A DNA stretch of 37,170 bases from Actinobacteria bacterium OK074 (GTDB taxonomy: Bacteria > Actinomycetota > Actinomycetes > Streptomycetales > Streptomycetaceae), in NCBI GenBank assembly GCA_001298575.1, contig LJCV01000015.1:1-37170 (forward strand), given 5' to 3'. Under the pieces are notes generated by a model. It was not told where the DNA came from. It saw only the letters and a program-made list of their open reading frames with translations, and ran no database searches. How positions within the stretch are numbered: the stretch's first letter is position 1; each line of letters begins with the position of its first letter. Both the position numbers and the translations under genes were made by a program. Shown here in pieces: positions 1 through 8,539 of this stretch.

Positions 1-48
1 CCCCCCCCCCCCCCCCGCGCGGGCCCCCCCCGGCCCACAACCCCCGCC

Positions 49-386
<338 letters not shown>

Positions 387-521
387 GGCGCCGCCTCCTT
401 CCGAGTCCCCCGAAGCGGTCCCCCTGGACGCCTCGCTCTTGTGTGTGACCGTTGTCCCCCGGCGTCTCACCCTCCAAAGCAGAGTTGAGGAACTCCAGAG
501 CTTGGGCGCAGGATGACCGGT

Positions 522-1718
522 ATGACCACCAGTGCACGACGCCCCTTCCTCAACCGCCGGCTCGCCGAATTCGGGACGACGATCTTCGCCGAGATGTCCG
601 CCCTGGCCACCGCCACCGGCGCGATCAACCTCGGCCAGGGTTTCCCCGACACGGACGGCCCGGAGGCGGTCCGTGAGGCGGCGGTGCGCGCGCTGCGCGA
701 GGGCCACGGCAACCAGTACCCGCCGGGCCCCGGCGTCCCCGAGCTGCGCCGGGCCATCAGCGCGCACCAGCAGCGGCGCTACGGCCTGTCGTACGACCCC
801 GACACCGAGGTCCTGGTCACGGCGGGCGCCACGGAGGCCATCGCGGCGGCCCTGCTGGCGCTGGTGGAGCCGGGCGACGAGGTGATCGCCCTGGAGCCGT
901 ACTACGACTCGTACGCGGCCTGCATCGCGATGGCGGGCGGCACGCGCGTGCCCGTGACGCTGCGCCCGCACGTCCAGGAGCAGGGCGCCGCCTTCCGCCT
1001 CGACCTGGACGAACTGCGCGACGCGGTCTCCGACAACACCCGCCTCCTGCTGCTCAACACCCCGCACAACCCGACCGGAACCGTCCTCACGCGCGCGGAG
1101 CTGACCGCAATCGCCGAACTGGCGGTCGAACGCGACCTCCTCGTCATCACGGACGAGGTCTACGAACACCTGGTCTACGACGACGCCGAGCACATCCCCC
1201 TCGCCACCCTCCCCGGCATGCGCGGCCGTACGGTCACGATCGGTTCGGCGGGCAAGACGTTCTCGTTCACGGGCTGGAAGGTCGGCTGGGTGACGGCGGC
1301 GCCGGGCCTGGTCTCGGCGGTGCGCTCGGCGAAGCAGTTCCTGACGTACGTGTCGGCGGGGCCGTTCCAGTACGCCGTCGCGGAGGCGCTGGCGCTGCCG
1401 GAGTCGTACTTCGACGACTTCCGCGCCGACCTGCGCGCCAAGCGGGAGGTACTGGCGGACGGCCTGCGCGAGGCGGGCTTCGAGGTGTTCGCACCGGCGG
1501 GCACGTACTTCATCACCACCGACATCCGCCCTCTCGGCGAGAGCGACGGCTTCGCCTTCTGCCGCGCCCTGCCCGAACGCGCGGGCGTGGTCGCCATCCC
1601 GAACGCCGTCTTCTACGACGACCGGGAGGCCGGCGCCCCGTTCGTCCGGTTCGCGTTCTGCAAGCGGACGGAGATCCTGGAGGAGGCGGCGGCACGGCTG
1701 GCGAAGCTGCGGGGATGA
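522..1718 (+). CDS. PLP-dependent aminotransferase (class I/II; KAT/YbdL/DapC-like)
   Basis: A 398-residue fold-type I aminotransferase, cytosolic, using pyridoxal phosphate. The N-terminal INLGQGFPDTDGP signature is typical of the kynurenine/methionine aminotransferase YbdL and actinobacterial N-succinyldiaminopimelate aminotransferase (DapC) group. NTPHNPTGTV and DEVYEHLVY supply the PLP-contacting Asn, Asp and Tyr, and SAGKTFSFTGWKVGW holds the Schiff-base Lys (about residue 245). The length is normal for the family. I prefer ATG 522 (AGGA 8 nt upstream) over ATG 513, which has no properly spaced SD. The substrate cannot be fixed from sequence: DapC-type, aspartate or aromatic amino acid are all possible. 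Alone on its strand, with a membrane glycosyltransferase gene downstream. Confidence 0.92.
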   Translation: MTTSARRPFLNRRLAEFGTTIFAEMSALATATGAINLGQGFPDTDGPEAVREAAVRALREGHGNQYPPGPGVPELRRAISAHQQRRYGLSYDPDTEVLVTAGATEAIAAALLALVEPGDEVIALEPYYDSYAACIAMAGGTRVPVTLRPHVQEQGAAFRLDLDELRDAVSDNTRLLLLNTPHNPTGTVLTRAELTAIAELAVERDLLVITDEVYEHLVYDDAEHIPLATLPGMRGRTVTIGSAGKTFSFTGWKVGWVTAAPGLVSAVRSAKQFLTYVSAGPFQYAVAEALALPESYFDDFRADLRAKREVLADGLREAGFEVFAPAGTYFITTDIRPLGESDGFAFCRALPERAGVVAIPNAVFYDDREAGAPFVRFAFCKRTEILEEAAARLAKLRG

Positions 1719-1851
1719 GTGCCGGGCGGGGTACGGGGGTGATGGGTACCGACGCCGCCTGGCGCACAACGACACGCCGGTCAAGGGTGATTCACACCCA
1801 CCCGGACGCGTAAAGCTCGAAAAATCGGCATGCGCGGCGCAAGGTTCGGGT

Positions 1852-3111
1852 GTGACCCACGTTCATGCCCACGCCGCTGCCCACACCGGTACCGGTACCG
1901 CCACCGGTACCCTCACGCGCCCCGACGTCGTCCCCCGGCCGAACGCCTCCCGCACCGGCCGCACCGAATCGCGCACCGGCCCCGCCCGCCGGCTCCCCCC
2001 GACCCCCGTGCTCGCGCTCGGCCTGTTCGTGGCCGCCCGGCTGGCCGGGGCCCTCGTCCTCGCCGTCGTCGCGCACGCCGCCGACAAGCGCCCGGTCGCG
2101 CTGCTGGGGCGGTCCTGGGACTCCCTGTGGTACCTGGGGATCGCGACGCACGGCTACGTCCGCACCGTCGACACCGGGCGCCCGCCGCTGCCCCACAGCG
2201 ACATGGCGTTCTTCCCGCTCTACCCGGCGCTGATCCGGGCGGTCCGCGCGGTGCTGCCGGTCGGCGGCGGCACGGCGGGGCTGCTGGTGTCGTGGACGGC
2301 GGCGGCGCTGGCGGCGTACGGGATCTACCTGATCGGGCTGCGGCTGCACGGCCGCGCGGTGGCCACGGCGATGGTGCTGCTGTGGGGGCTGCTGCCGCAC
2401 TCGGTGATCCTGTCGATGGCGTACACGGAGCCGGTGCTGACGGCGTTCGCGGCCTGGTCGCTGTACGCGGTGCTCACCGGCCGGTGGGTGTGGGCGGGCC
2501 GGGCGGCGGCCGGGGCGGGGCTGGCCCGGCCGAACGGTTTCGCGGTGGCGGCGGCGGTGCTGGCGACGGCGGCGTACGAGATCGTGCGGCGGCGCGGAAA
2601 AGTTACCCACAGGCTGTGGACGGGCGCCGCGCTCGCGCCGCTGGGATGGGCCGGGTACGTGCTGTGGGTGGGCAGCCGCCGGGGCGACCTGCTGCACGGC
2701 TACTTCGAGGTGCAGGACAACTGGGGTTCGCACTTCGACCTGGGCCAGGGCACGCTGCTGTTCCTGCGCCACCTGATGCTGTCCGGCGGCCGGTTCACGT
2801 TCCCGATGGCGCTGGTGATCGTGGCGGCGGCGGTGGTCCTGTTCGCCCTGCTGCTGGCCGACCGGGCGCCGCTCCCCCTGGTGGTCTACACGGCCGTCCT
2901 GCTGCTGGTGGTGCTGGGCGGCTCGGGCTTCTTCGCCTCGAAGCCGCGCTTCCTGCTCCCCGCGTTCCCGCTCCTCATCCCCCTGGCCCGGGCCCTGGTC
3001 CGCACGGCGAGAGCCCGGCCCTGGCACGCCACGGTGGTGGTGGGCGCCCTGGCCGGGCTCTCGTTCGCCTATGGGGCGTACTTGGTGGTGTTCGCGCGTA
3101 CGCCGCTGTAA
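1852..3111 (+). CDS. Polytopic membrane protein, PIG-V/GT-C-like mannosyltransferase family
   Basis: A 419-residue polytopic membrane protein. A Pro/Arg-rich cytoplasmic N-terminus of about 45 residues precedes many hydrophobic helices. The first extracytoplasmic loop holds RSWDSLWYLGIATHGY and, further on, FFPLYP. These two motifs are characteristic of PIG-V-like (GPI mannosyltransferase 2) GT-C enzymes that use polyprenyl-phosphate sugar donors; the Asp in WDS is the expected catalytic residue. Bacterial members are mostly uncharacterised, so the acceptor and sugar are unknown. The GTG start at 1852 is preceded by AAGG at about 8 nt. The gene is convergent with the YbjN gene, only 18 nt apart. 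Confidence 0.8.
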   Translation: MTHVHAHAAAHTGTGTATGTLTRPDVVPRPNASRTGRTESRTGPARRLPPTPVLALGLFVAARLAGALVLAVVAHAADKRPVALLGRSWDSLWYLGIATHGYVRTVDTGRPPLPHSDMAFFPLYPALIRAVRAVLPVGGGTAGLLVSWTAAALAAYGIYLIGLRLHGRAVATAMVLLWGLLPHSVILSMAYTEPVLTAFAAWSLYAVLTGRWVWAGRAAAGAGLARPNGFAVAAAVLATAAYEIVRRRGKVTHRLWTGAALAPLGWAGYVLWVGSRRGDLLHGYFEVQDNWGSHFDLGQGTLLFLRHLMLSGGRFTFPMALVIVAAAVVLFALLLADRAPLPLVVYTAVLLLVVLGGSGFFASKPRFLLPAFPLLIPLARALVRTARARPWHATVVVGALAGLSFAYGAYLVVFARTPL

Positions 3112-3129
3112 GGGCACCGGCAACGAGAC

Positions 3130-3666
3130 CTACTCGCCGTCGCCGTCCCCGTCGACATCGGGCTGCTCGGCGTCGTTGACGTCCTGCTCAAGACCGAGCT
3201 GCTCGACGAGCCACTTGTCGAACTCGATGGCGGCGCGGACCCAGCTGACGGTGGAGGACACGAAGTGCTCCAGGGCCACGCCCTGCCCGATGAGCAGCTG
3301 GGCCTCGCCGATCAGGCGGACCGTGCCGTCGTCGTGGGTGTGGGTGTAGACCTTGGGCCACAGGGTGCGGCGGTTCCAGTCGTCGATGGACTCCAGGAGC
3401 GCGGGCTTCTCGTCGATCTTGTGGGACCGGTCGTAGAAGGTGCGGACGGAGAAGACGGCCTGGTCGCCCTCGCCACGGAACATGAAGTACGTCCGGAACT
3501 GCTCCCACGGCGCGACGAGGTCACCCTCTTCGTCGACGAGGTGCTTGAGCTCCATCTGGTCCAGGAGCTGCTTCACGAGGTCCTGATCCGGGACCACGGG
3601 GCCCGCCGGAGACTGCGGCTCGGGCTGGCCCCCGAAGTTCGGAATCGAGGACGGGTCGATGCTCAC
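3130..3666 (-). CDS. YbjN-domain protein
   Basis: A 178-residue acidic cytosolic protein of the YbjN family, which has a T3SS-chaperone-like fold. Visible features are a Pro-rich N-terminus, a central beta-rich part (FRTYFMFRGEGDQAVFSVRT) and a helical C-terminus that ends in an Asp/Glu-rich tail. I chose the GTG at 3666 because GAAGGG lies about 9 nt upstream; the frame extends to 3738 but without a better site. It lies 158 nt downstream of clpB on the same strand, with a hairpin between them. Co-expression with clpB under HspR is possible by read-through. YbjN proteins are linked to stress and chaperone functions in other bacteria; the function here is unproven. Confidence 0.82.
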   Translation of the reverse strand: MSIDPSSIPNFGGQPEPQSPAGPVVPDQDLVKQLLDQMELKHLVDEEGDLVAPWEQFRTYFMFRGEGDQAVFSVRTFYDRSHKIDEKPALLESIDDWNRRTLWPKVYTHTHDDGTVRLIGEAQLLIGQGVALEHFVSSTVSWVRAAIEFDKWLVEQLGLEQDVNDAEQPDVDGDGDGE

Positions 3667-3774
3667 CGTGATTTTCCCTTCGTACGGATTCCGCCATCCT
3701 CCCCCATGCGGGGCGGGGGGTGGCAACCCCCGCCCCACCCGCTTCGACGACGCCTGGCGGAATACGGCGGAATT

Positions 3775-3806
3775 CCGCTGAGAGCGTGAGGGGACGCGCT
3801 CAGCGG
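3775..3806 (-). terminator. Stem-loop downstream of clpB
   Basis: An inverted repeat: CCGCTGAG (3775-3782) and GCGT (3784-3787), a 6-nt loop, then ACGC and CTCAGCGG (to 3806), with one unpaired base on each side. It lies between the clpB stop and the YbjN start, so it is probably a partial terminator or attenuator. It has no T-tract, as is common in Streptomyces. Confidence 0.55.
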
Positions 3807-3824
3807 GGTCTCAGCGGGGGCGGG

Positions 3825-6449
3825 TCACAAGGTCTTGCCGGTACCGGAACCGGCGTCCGCAGGCCCGACGATCAGCCCGTCCCCGAAGGTGTCCACCCGC
3901 ACCACATCCCCGTCCTTGACCTCGCCCGCGAGGATCTCCTTGGCGAGGCGGTCGCCGATGGCGGTCTGGACGAGGCGGCGGAGCGGACGGGCGCCGTAGG
4001 CGGGGTCGTTGCCCTCGTCGGCGAGCCAGGTGAGGGCCTCGTCGGTGATCTCCAGGGTGAGCCGGCGCTCGGCGAGGCGCCCCGCGAGCCGGTCGATCTG
4101 GAGGCGGGCGATCCGGGCCAACTCGCCCTTCTCCAGGGCGGAGAAGACGACGAGGTCGTCGAGCCGGTTGAGGAACTCCGGCTTGAAAGAGGCCCGTACG
4201 ACTTCGAGCACCTGTTCCTTCTTCTCGGCCTCGGTGGTGAGAGGGTCGACGAGGAACTGGCTGCCGAGGTTGGAGGTCAGGATCAGGATGGTGTTGCGGA
4301 AGTCGACCGTGCGGCCCTGACCGTCCGTCAACCGGCCGTCGTCCAGCACCTGGAGGAGGATGTCGAAGACCTCCGGGTGCGCCTTCTCGACCTCGTCGAG
4401 CAGCACGACGCTGTACGGGCGGCGGCGGACGGCCTCGGTGAGCTGGCCGCCCTCCTCGTAGCCGACGTACCCGGGAGGCGCGCCGACCAGCCGGGCGACG
4501 CTGTGCTTCTCGCTGTACTCCGACATGTCGATGCGGACGATGGCCCGCTCGTCGTCGAAGAGGAAGTCGGCGAGGGCCTTGGCGAGTTCGGTCTTGCCGA
4601 CGCCGGTGGGCCCGAGGAAGAGGAAGGACCCGGTGGGCCGGTCGGGATCGGCGATACCGGCACGAGTCCGCCGTACGGCATCCGACACCGCCTGCACGGC
4701 TACCTTCTGCCCGATGAGACGACGCCCCAACTCCTCCTCCATGCGCAGGAGTTTCTGGGTCTCGCCTTCGAGGAGGCGTCCGGCGGGGATGCCGGTCCAG
4801 GCTCCGACGACGTCGGCGATGTCGTCCGGCCCGACCTCCTCCTTCACCATGGTCCCCTTGGCGACCTCCTCCTCGGCGGCGGAGGCTTCCTCCAAGTCCC
4901 GTTCCAGCGTGGGGATTTCGCCGTAGAGGAGCTTGGAGGCGGTGTCGAAGTCGCCGTCGCGCTGGGCGCGTTCGGCCTGGCCGCGCAACTCGTCGAGTTT
5001 TTCCTTCAGTTCACCGACGCGGTTGAGGGACTGCTTCTCCTTCTCCCAGCGGGCGGTGAGCCCGCGCAACTCCTCCTCGCGGTCGGCGAGATCGCGGCGC
5101 AGCTTGTCGAGCCGGTCGCGGGAAGCCGGGTCGGTCTCCTTGCTGAGGGCCAGCTCCTCCATCTTCAACCGGTCGACGACGCGCTGGAGTTCGTCGATCT
5201 CGACGGGCGAGGAGTCGATCTCCATACGGAGCCGGGAGGCGGCCTCGTCGACGAGGTCGATGGCCTTGTCGGGCAGGAAGCGGGAGGTGATGTACCGGTC
5301 GGAGAGGGTGGCGGCGGCGACGAGCGCGGAGTCGTTGATCTGGACCTTGTGGTGGGCCTCGTAACGCCCCTTGAGCCCACGGAGGATGGCGATGGTGTCC
5401 TCGACGGAGGGTTCGGCGACGAGGACCTGCTGGAACCGCCGCTCAAGGGCCGGGTCCTTCTCGATCCGCTCGCGATACTCGTCAAGGGTGGTGGCACCGA
5501 CCATCCGCAGCTCACCGCGGGCGAGCATGGGCTTGAGCATGTTGCCGGCGTCCATGGCGGAGTCGCCCCCGGCCCCGGCACCCACGACGGTGTGCAACTC
5601 ATCGATAAAGGTGATGACTTGCCCGTCACTCTCCTTGATCTCGGCGAGCACGGTCTTGAGCCGCTCCTCGAACTCGCCGCGGTACTTGGCCCCGGCGACC
5701 ATGGCCCCGAGGTCGAGCGCGACGAGCCGCTTGTCCTTGAGCGACTCGGGCACGTCCCCCTTGACGATCCGCTGCGCGAGCCCCTCGACGACGGCAGTCT
5801 TCCCCACACCGGGCTCACCAATGAGAACAGGATTGTTCTTGGTCCGCCGGGACAGGACTTGCACAACCCGCCGAATCTCCTGATCCCGCCCGATGACGGG
5901 GTCGAGCTTGCCGTCGCGCGCGGCGGCGGTGAAGTCGGTCCCGAACTTCTCCAGGGCCTTGTACTGCCCCTCCGGGTCGGGAGTCGTCACCCGTCGAGCC
6001 CCCCTGCTCTTCTCGAAAGCGTCCAGGAGCTTCTTGGCGGAGGCCCCCTGCCGGGAGAGTACGTCACCGGCGGCGCCGCCCTTCGCGGCGATCCCGACGA
6101 GCAGGTGCTCGGTGGAGATGTACTCGTCGCCGAGTTCCTTCGCCTTGCTCTGCGCCTCGGCGATGACGGCGAGCAGTTCGCGGTTGGGCTGCGGGGGCGC
6201 GACGGTGGACCCGGTCACGCTGGGCAGCGCGCCGAGCACCTGCTCGGCTCCGGCGCGCACGGCGGCCTGGTCGGCGTCGACTGCGGCGAGCAGGTCGGTG
6301 ATGTTCGCGTTGTCCTGCCGTTGGCCTTGCCCGGCGAGCAGGGCGAGCAGCAGATGGGCGGGGGTGAGGTCCGGGTGTCCCGCGGCCACGGCCCGACTAC
6401 TGGCCGCGTTGATCGCGTCCCGGCTCCTGTTGGTCAGCTCGGCGTCCAC
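3825..6449 (-). CDS. clpB: ATP-dependent disaggregase ClpB
   Basis: An 874-residue Hsp100 chaperone of normal length. It has a Clp N-domain (about 1-145), AAA1 with Walker [10 protein letters not shown] (about 211-219), a middle coiled-coil domain inserted in AAA1, and AAA2 with Walker [10 protein letters not shown] (about 610-618) and the GYVGYEEGG pore loop. It threads aggregated protein through the hexamer, working with DnaK-DnaJ-GrpE, all of which are encoded about 15 kb away in this window. The start is GTG at 6449 with AGGAGGAG upstream. Control by HspR is shown by a HAIR site about 60 nt upstream of the start. It has no P-loop loss or truncation. Confidence 0.98.
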   Translation of the reverse strand: MDAELTNRSRDAINAASSRAVAAGHPDLTPAHLLLALLAGQGQRQDNANITDLLAAVDADQAAVRAGAEQVLGALPSVTGSTVAPPQPNRELLAVIAEAQSKAKELGDEYISTEHLLVGIAAKGGAAGDVLSRQGASAKKLLDAFEKSRGARRVTTPDPEGQYKALEKFGTDFTAAARDGKLDPVIGRDQEIRRVVQVLSRRTKNNPVLIGEPGVGKTAVVEGLAQRIVKGDVPESLKDKRLVALDLGAMVAGAKYRGEFEERLKTVLAEIKESDGQVITFIDELHTVVGAGAGGDSAMDAGNMLKPMLARGELRMVGATTLDEYRERIEKDPALERRFQQVLVAEPSVEDTIAILRGLKGRYEAHHKVQINDSALVAAATLSDRYITSRFLPDKAIDLVDEAASRLRMEIDSSPVEIDELQRVVDRLKMEELALSKETDPASRDRLDKLRRDLADREEELRGLTARWEKEKQSLNRVGELKEKLDELRGQAERAQRDGDFDTASKLLYGEIPTLERDLEEASAAEEEVAKGTMVKEEVGPDDIADVVGAWTGIPAGRLLEGETQKLLRMEEELGRRLIGQKVAVQAVSDAVRRTRAGIADPDRPTGSFLFLGPTGVGKTELAKALADFLFDDERAIVRIDMSEYSEKHSVARLVGAPPGYVGYEEGGQLTEAVRRRPYSVVLLDEVEKAHPEVFDILLQVLDDGRLTDGQGRTVDFRNTILILTSNLGSQFLVDPLTTEAEKKEQVLEVVRASFKPEFLNRLDDLVVFSALEKGELARIARLQIDRLAGRLAERRLTLEITDEALTWLADEGNDPAYGARPLRRLVQTAIGDRLAKEILAGEVKDGDVVRVDTFGDGLIVGPADAGSGTGKTL

Positions 6450-6509
6450 GTTCGGGTTCTCCTCCTAGGGTCAACCGGTTCCTCGGGTGACATGAATAGC
6501 GTACACAAA

Positions 6510-6530
6510 GTTGAGTCTATTCCACTCAAG
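6510..6530. promoter_or_regulatory. HAIR operator for HspR upstream of clpB
   Basis: GTTGAGT-N7-ACTCAAG, one base from the HspR consensus CTTGAGT-N7-ACTCAAG. It lies 61 nt upstream of the clpB GTG. HspR is encoded at 21871-22338 and uses DnaK as co-repressor in Streptomyces (established), so clpB should be derepressed on heat shock. Confidence 0.93.
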
Positions 6531-6687
6531 GGGGAGGAGGGGCGGGAAGAGGGGGTGCGGCGGGGCCGCAGCAGATGGTCGGCCTGTCGGACAGTCCACT
6601 TCCGGCCATGTGGGGAGGGCGGCCGAAACGGGGAGACGGCCGGGGGACGGCGAGGACGGCGGCAAGCGGGCCCCGGGGCAGCAAAAA

Positions 6688-6705
6688 GGGCGCCCGAAGG
6701 CGCCC
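6688..6705 (-). terminator. Rho-independent terminator, minus strand
   Basis: GGGCGCC-CGAA-GGCGCCC. Read on the minus strand it is a 7-bp GC stem with a TTCG tetraloop followed by TTTTT, a classic intrinsic terminator. It stops the peptide/Rieske-like transcript before clpB. Confidence 0.85.
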
Positions 6706-6752
6706 AGGGGTGACCCGTGGCCGTACATGCGGCATATTTCTCCCCGGAAACT

Positions 6753-6793
6753 GCAGCGGCGTCACCGTGTTCAGGTCACGGTGACGCCGCTGC
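6753..6793. terminator. 17-bp perfect hairpin
   Basis: A perfect 17-bp inverted repeat (6753-6769 with 6777-6793) with a 7-nt loop, 44 nt beyond the stop of the Rieske-like gene. It has no T-tract but is very stable. Together with the hairpin at 6688 it forms a double terminator for the minus-strand operon. Confidence 0.75.
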
Positions 6794-6836
6794 GGGGGGA
6801 AGCACCTGAGCGATCTACTGCGACGGGGGAATCGCG

Positions 6837-7172
6837 TCAGGCACTGCGGGGGGTGGCCGAGATGGTCCTTACGTGGGGGGTGTCGACCGTCTCTTGCCTG
6901 TGGTCTCGTTGGTCCAGATTCACAAAGATCATTCCGTACCGAATGGCACACCGTACGGGCTGCGGCGCCCCCCGAGGCCGCCGCAGACACCGGTACGCGC
7001 GCACATCGTCGTCCTCGTCCCGGGTGACGACGACGGGTTCACCGAATACCGTGACCATGAGCGAGTCACCGTTGTGGGGGATGGCGGTGACCAGATCTAT
7101 GAAGTGCCAGCCGTCGCGGTAGGCGGTGGCCATTTCTCTGCGGAAGGAGCGGTCGTCTGGTGGGGTCGTCAC
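6837..7172 (-). CDS. Rieske-like small protein lacking the His ligands
   Basis: A 111-residue protein resembling the N-terminal Rieske domain of ring-hydroxylating oxygenases. AIPHNGDSLMVTVFGEPVVVTRDEDDDVRAY and the later GMIFVNLD match the beta-strands around the cluster. The expected C-x-H ... C-x2-H ligand set reads CLRRPRG ... CAIRYG, so both Cys remain but both His positions are Arg or missing. A Rieske [2Fe-2S] cluster is therefore unlikely. I chose GTG 7172 because GGGAG lies 5 nt upstream. The stop of the upstream secreted-peptide gene (7174-7176) ends one base before this start, which implies translational coupling. The catalytic domain of an oxygenase is absent, so I assign no enzymatic role. 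Confidence 0.7.
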   Translation of the reverse strand: MTTPPDDRSFRREMATAYRDGWHFIDLVTAIPHNGDSLMVTVFGEPVVVTRDEDDDVRAYRCLRRPRGAPQPVRCAIRYGMIFVNLDQRDHRQETVDTPHVRTISATPRSA

Positions 7173-7173
7173 G

Positions 7174-7416
7174 TCAGCTCCCAATGCTCTCATCTGCACC
7201 GACTGCCGAAGCGCCGTCACCAACGCTCACACTGCCCGCGACAACGGTCGGCCAAGCACTGTCCCCCGCAACCGCGGCCGGCCAGGCACTGTCCGCCCGA
7301 AGGTCACCCTTTGTCTCGGCATGGCCACTCAGCGTTCCGAAAGCCACGACGGCGGAGAAGGCGGCGACAAGCACCGAGCGAAGCATTTTGTTGCCCATAG
7401 TCGGCTTCGTCCTCAC
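7174..7416 (-). CDS. Small secreted peptide with two DSAWP repeats
   Basis: An 80-residue protein. It has a typical Sec signal peptide (MLRSVLVAAFSAVVAFGTLSGHA, residues 11-33, likely cleavage after GHA) and then about 47 mature residues. These include a perfectly tandem 10-residue repeat, DSAWPAAVAG and DSAWPTVVAG (residues 42-61). The mature part has no Cys. GTG 7416 is preferred (AGGGG about 8 nt upstream); ATG 7398 is an alternative that keeps the signal peptide. It is the first gene of a two-gene unit with the Rieske-like protein and is divergent from an operon of three regulators. I do not recognise the family; a secreted signal or a peptide precursor is a hypothesis only. Confidence 0.7.
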   Translation of the reverse strand: MRTKPTMGNKMLRSVLVAAFSAVVAFGTLSGHAETKGDLRADSAWPAAVAGDSAWPTVVAGSVSVGDGASAVGADESIGS

Positions 7417-7491
7417 TTGAAGGTCCCCTCTTCCCCCGTCGAGTAAGACGATGGCTCATTCAGGCACGTCATGACCACACAATCGATGCAT

Positions 7492-7508
7492 CATGTTCCT
7501 GCATGTTC
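7492..7508. promoter_or_regulatory. Direct repeat CATGTTC x2 in the divergent promoter region
   Basis: CATGTTC occurs at 7492-7498 and 7502-7508, exactly 10 bp apart (same face of the helix). It lies just upstream of the first regulator gene and within the region shared with the divergent secreted-peptide gene. A candidate operator; no known consensus is claimed. Confidence 0.3.
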
Positions 7509-7529
7509 AGGACCCTGGGGGGTGGAGAT

Positions 7530-8513
7530 TTGGCATCAAATGGGACTAAGGCGACACATCCTCATTCGGTGACCGAACTGTGCGAGGAAGGTGGCCGTCT
7601 TTATGCGAACGCCCTGCGTACGGGGCGCGTCGCGCGTACGGATGTGGAATCGGCTCCTTGCCTGATGGAGTTCGCCCTCCTGCACCCGGACCCTGACGAC
7701 GCGAACTGGCTGCGCCCGGTGCCCCCGTCGGTGGCCCTGGCTCAGCGGCTCAACCCCATCGAGCATGAGATCACCGAGCGTCGACGGCATGCGAACGACC
7801 TGGCGGACGCGTTCGAACCGTTCATGGCGCTGAGTGCTCAGGGCACGTCCACGACGCACTCCATCACGGTGCTCGAGGGTGGCGACCGGATCAATACGGC
7901 GCTCAACCTGGCGGCGGCCCAGTGCCAGACGCAGATGCTCACGATCCAACCGAGTGGAAACCGGCCCGAGCGCAGTCTCAGTCAAGGGCTGGACCGCGAC
8001 CGGCTCCTCATCGAACGCGGTGTGACCATACGGACCCTCTACCAGCACACCGCCCGGTTCAGCCCCGAAAAGCTGGCCTACGCGGCCCAGCTGTCCAACG
8101 GAAAGGCGGAGTACCGCACCATCGACGAGCTGGTCGAACGCCTCATCATTTGCGACGAGGCCGTTGCCTTCATCCCCGCTCGCGATGATCAGCAGATCGC
8201 CCTGGAACTCCGGCACCCAGGTCTCATCCGCTATCTCATCAAGGTCTTCGAATACCTGTGGGACCGTGCAGTTCCGCTGAGCATCGGCGCCCCCTACGAA
8301 ACCGCCTCCGACGGCATCACGGAAATCCAGCACTCCATCGCCAAACTGCTCGTGGAGGGCCACGTCGACGAGGCCATCGCCCGCCGTCTCGGCATGAACG
8401 TACGCACCTGCCGGGCCCACATCGCCAAGCTGGCCACCGCGCTCGGCAGCGGCAGCCGCGCCCAGCTCGGCTATCTCATAGCTCAGTCAGGAATCCTGGA
8501 CCAGGAGCGCTGA
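7530..8513 (+). CDS. TrmB/LuxR-type HTH regulator, paralogue A
   Basis: A 327-residue regulator. It has an N-terminal helical segment (ELCEEGGRLYANALRTG), a middle alpha/beta domain resembling the sensor part of TrmB/PLD-like regulators (TVLEGGDRINTAL ... LTIQPSG ... IRTLYQHTARF ... AFIPARDD ... ALELRHP), and a C-terminal LuxR-type HTH (LLVEGHVDEAIARRLGMNVRTCRAHIAKL). I place the start at TTG 7530 because paralogues B and C begin 12-14 residues before the conserved LC motif; ATG 7503 in frame is the alternative, and neither has a good SD. It has no receiver domain, so it is probably ligand-responsive rather than phosphorylated. It leads an A-B-C operon. Confidence 0.85.
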   Translation: MASNGTKATHPHSVTELCEEGGRLYANALRTGRVARTDVESAPCLMEFALLHPDPDDANWLRPVPPSVALAQRLNPIEHEITERRRHANDLADAFEPFMALSAQGTSTTHSITVLEGGDRINTALNLAAAQCQTQMLTIQPSGNRPERSLSQGLDRDRLLIERGVTIRTLYQHTARFSPEKLAYAAQLSNGKAEYRTIDELVERLIICDEAVAFIPARDDQQIALELRHPGLIRYLIKVFEYLWDRAVPLSIGAPYETASDGITEIQHSIAKLLVEGHVDEAIARRLGMNVRTCRAHIAKLATALGSGSRAQLGYLIAQSGILDQER

Positions 8514-8539
8514 CAGTCGACAACCGGAGGCAACCACCA

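Larger units (their letters stand above)
6450..6836. other. Intergenic region between clpB and the Rieske-like gene
   Basis: 387 nt without a supported gene. It contains the clpB leader and HAIR site at its left end, a G/A-rich stretch (6530-6560), and two strong hairpins (6688-6705 and 6753-6793) that end the minus-strand transcript coming from 7416. I see no tRNA or small ORF with an SD. Confidence 0.7.

Noticed and set aside
3720..6713. 997-codon plus-strand frame
   Set aside because: It is antisense to clpB; the composition is a mirror of clpB codons and no domain or SD is present.
6720..6800. tRNA or small RNA gene
   Set aside because: The strong stem at 6753-6793 has no cloverleaf partners; it fits a terminator better.
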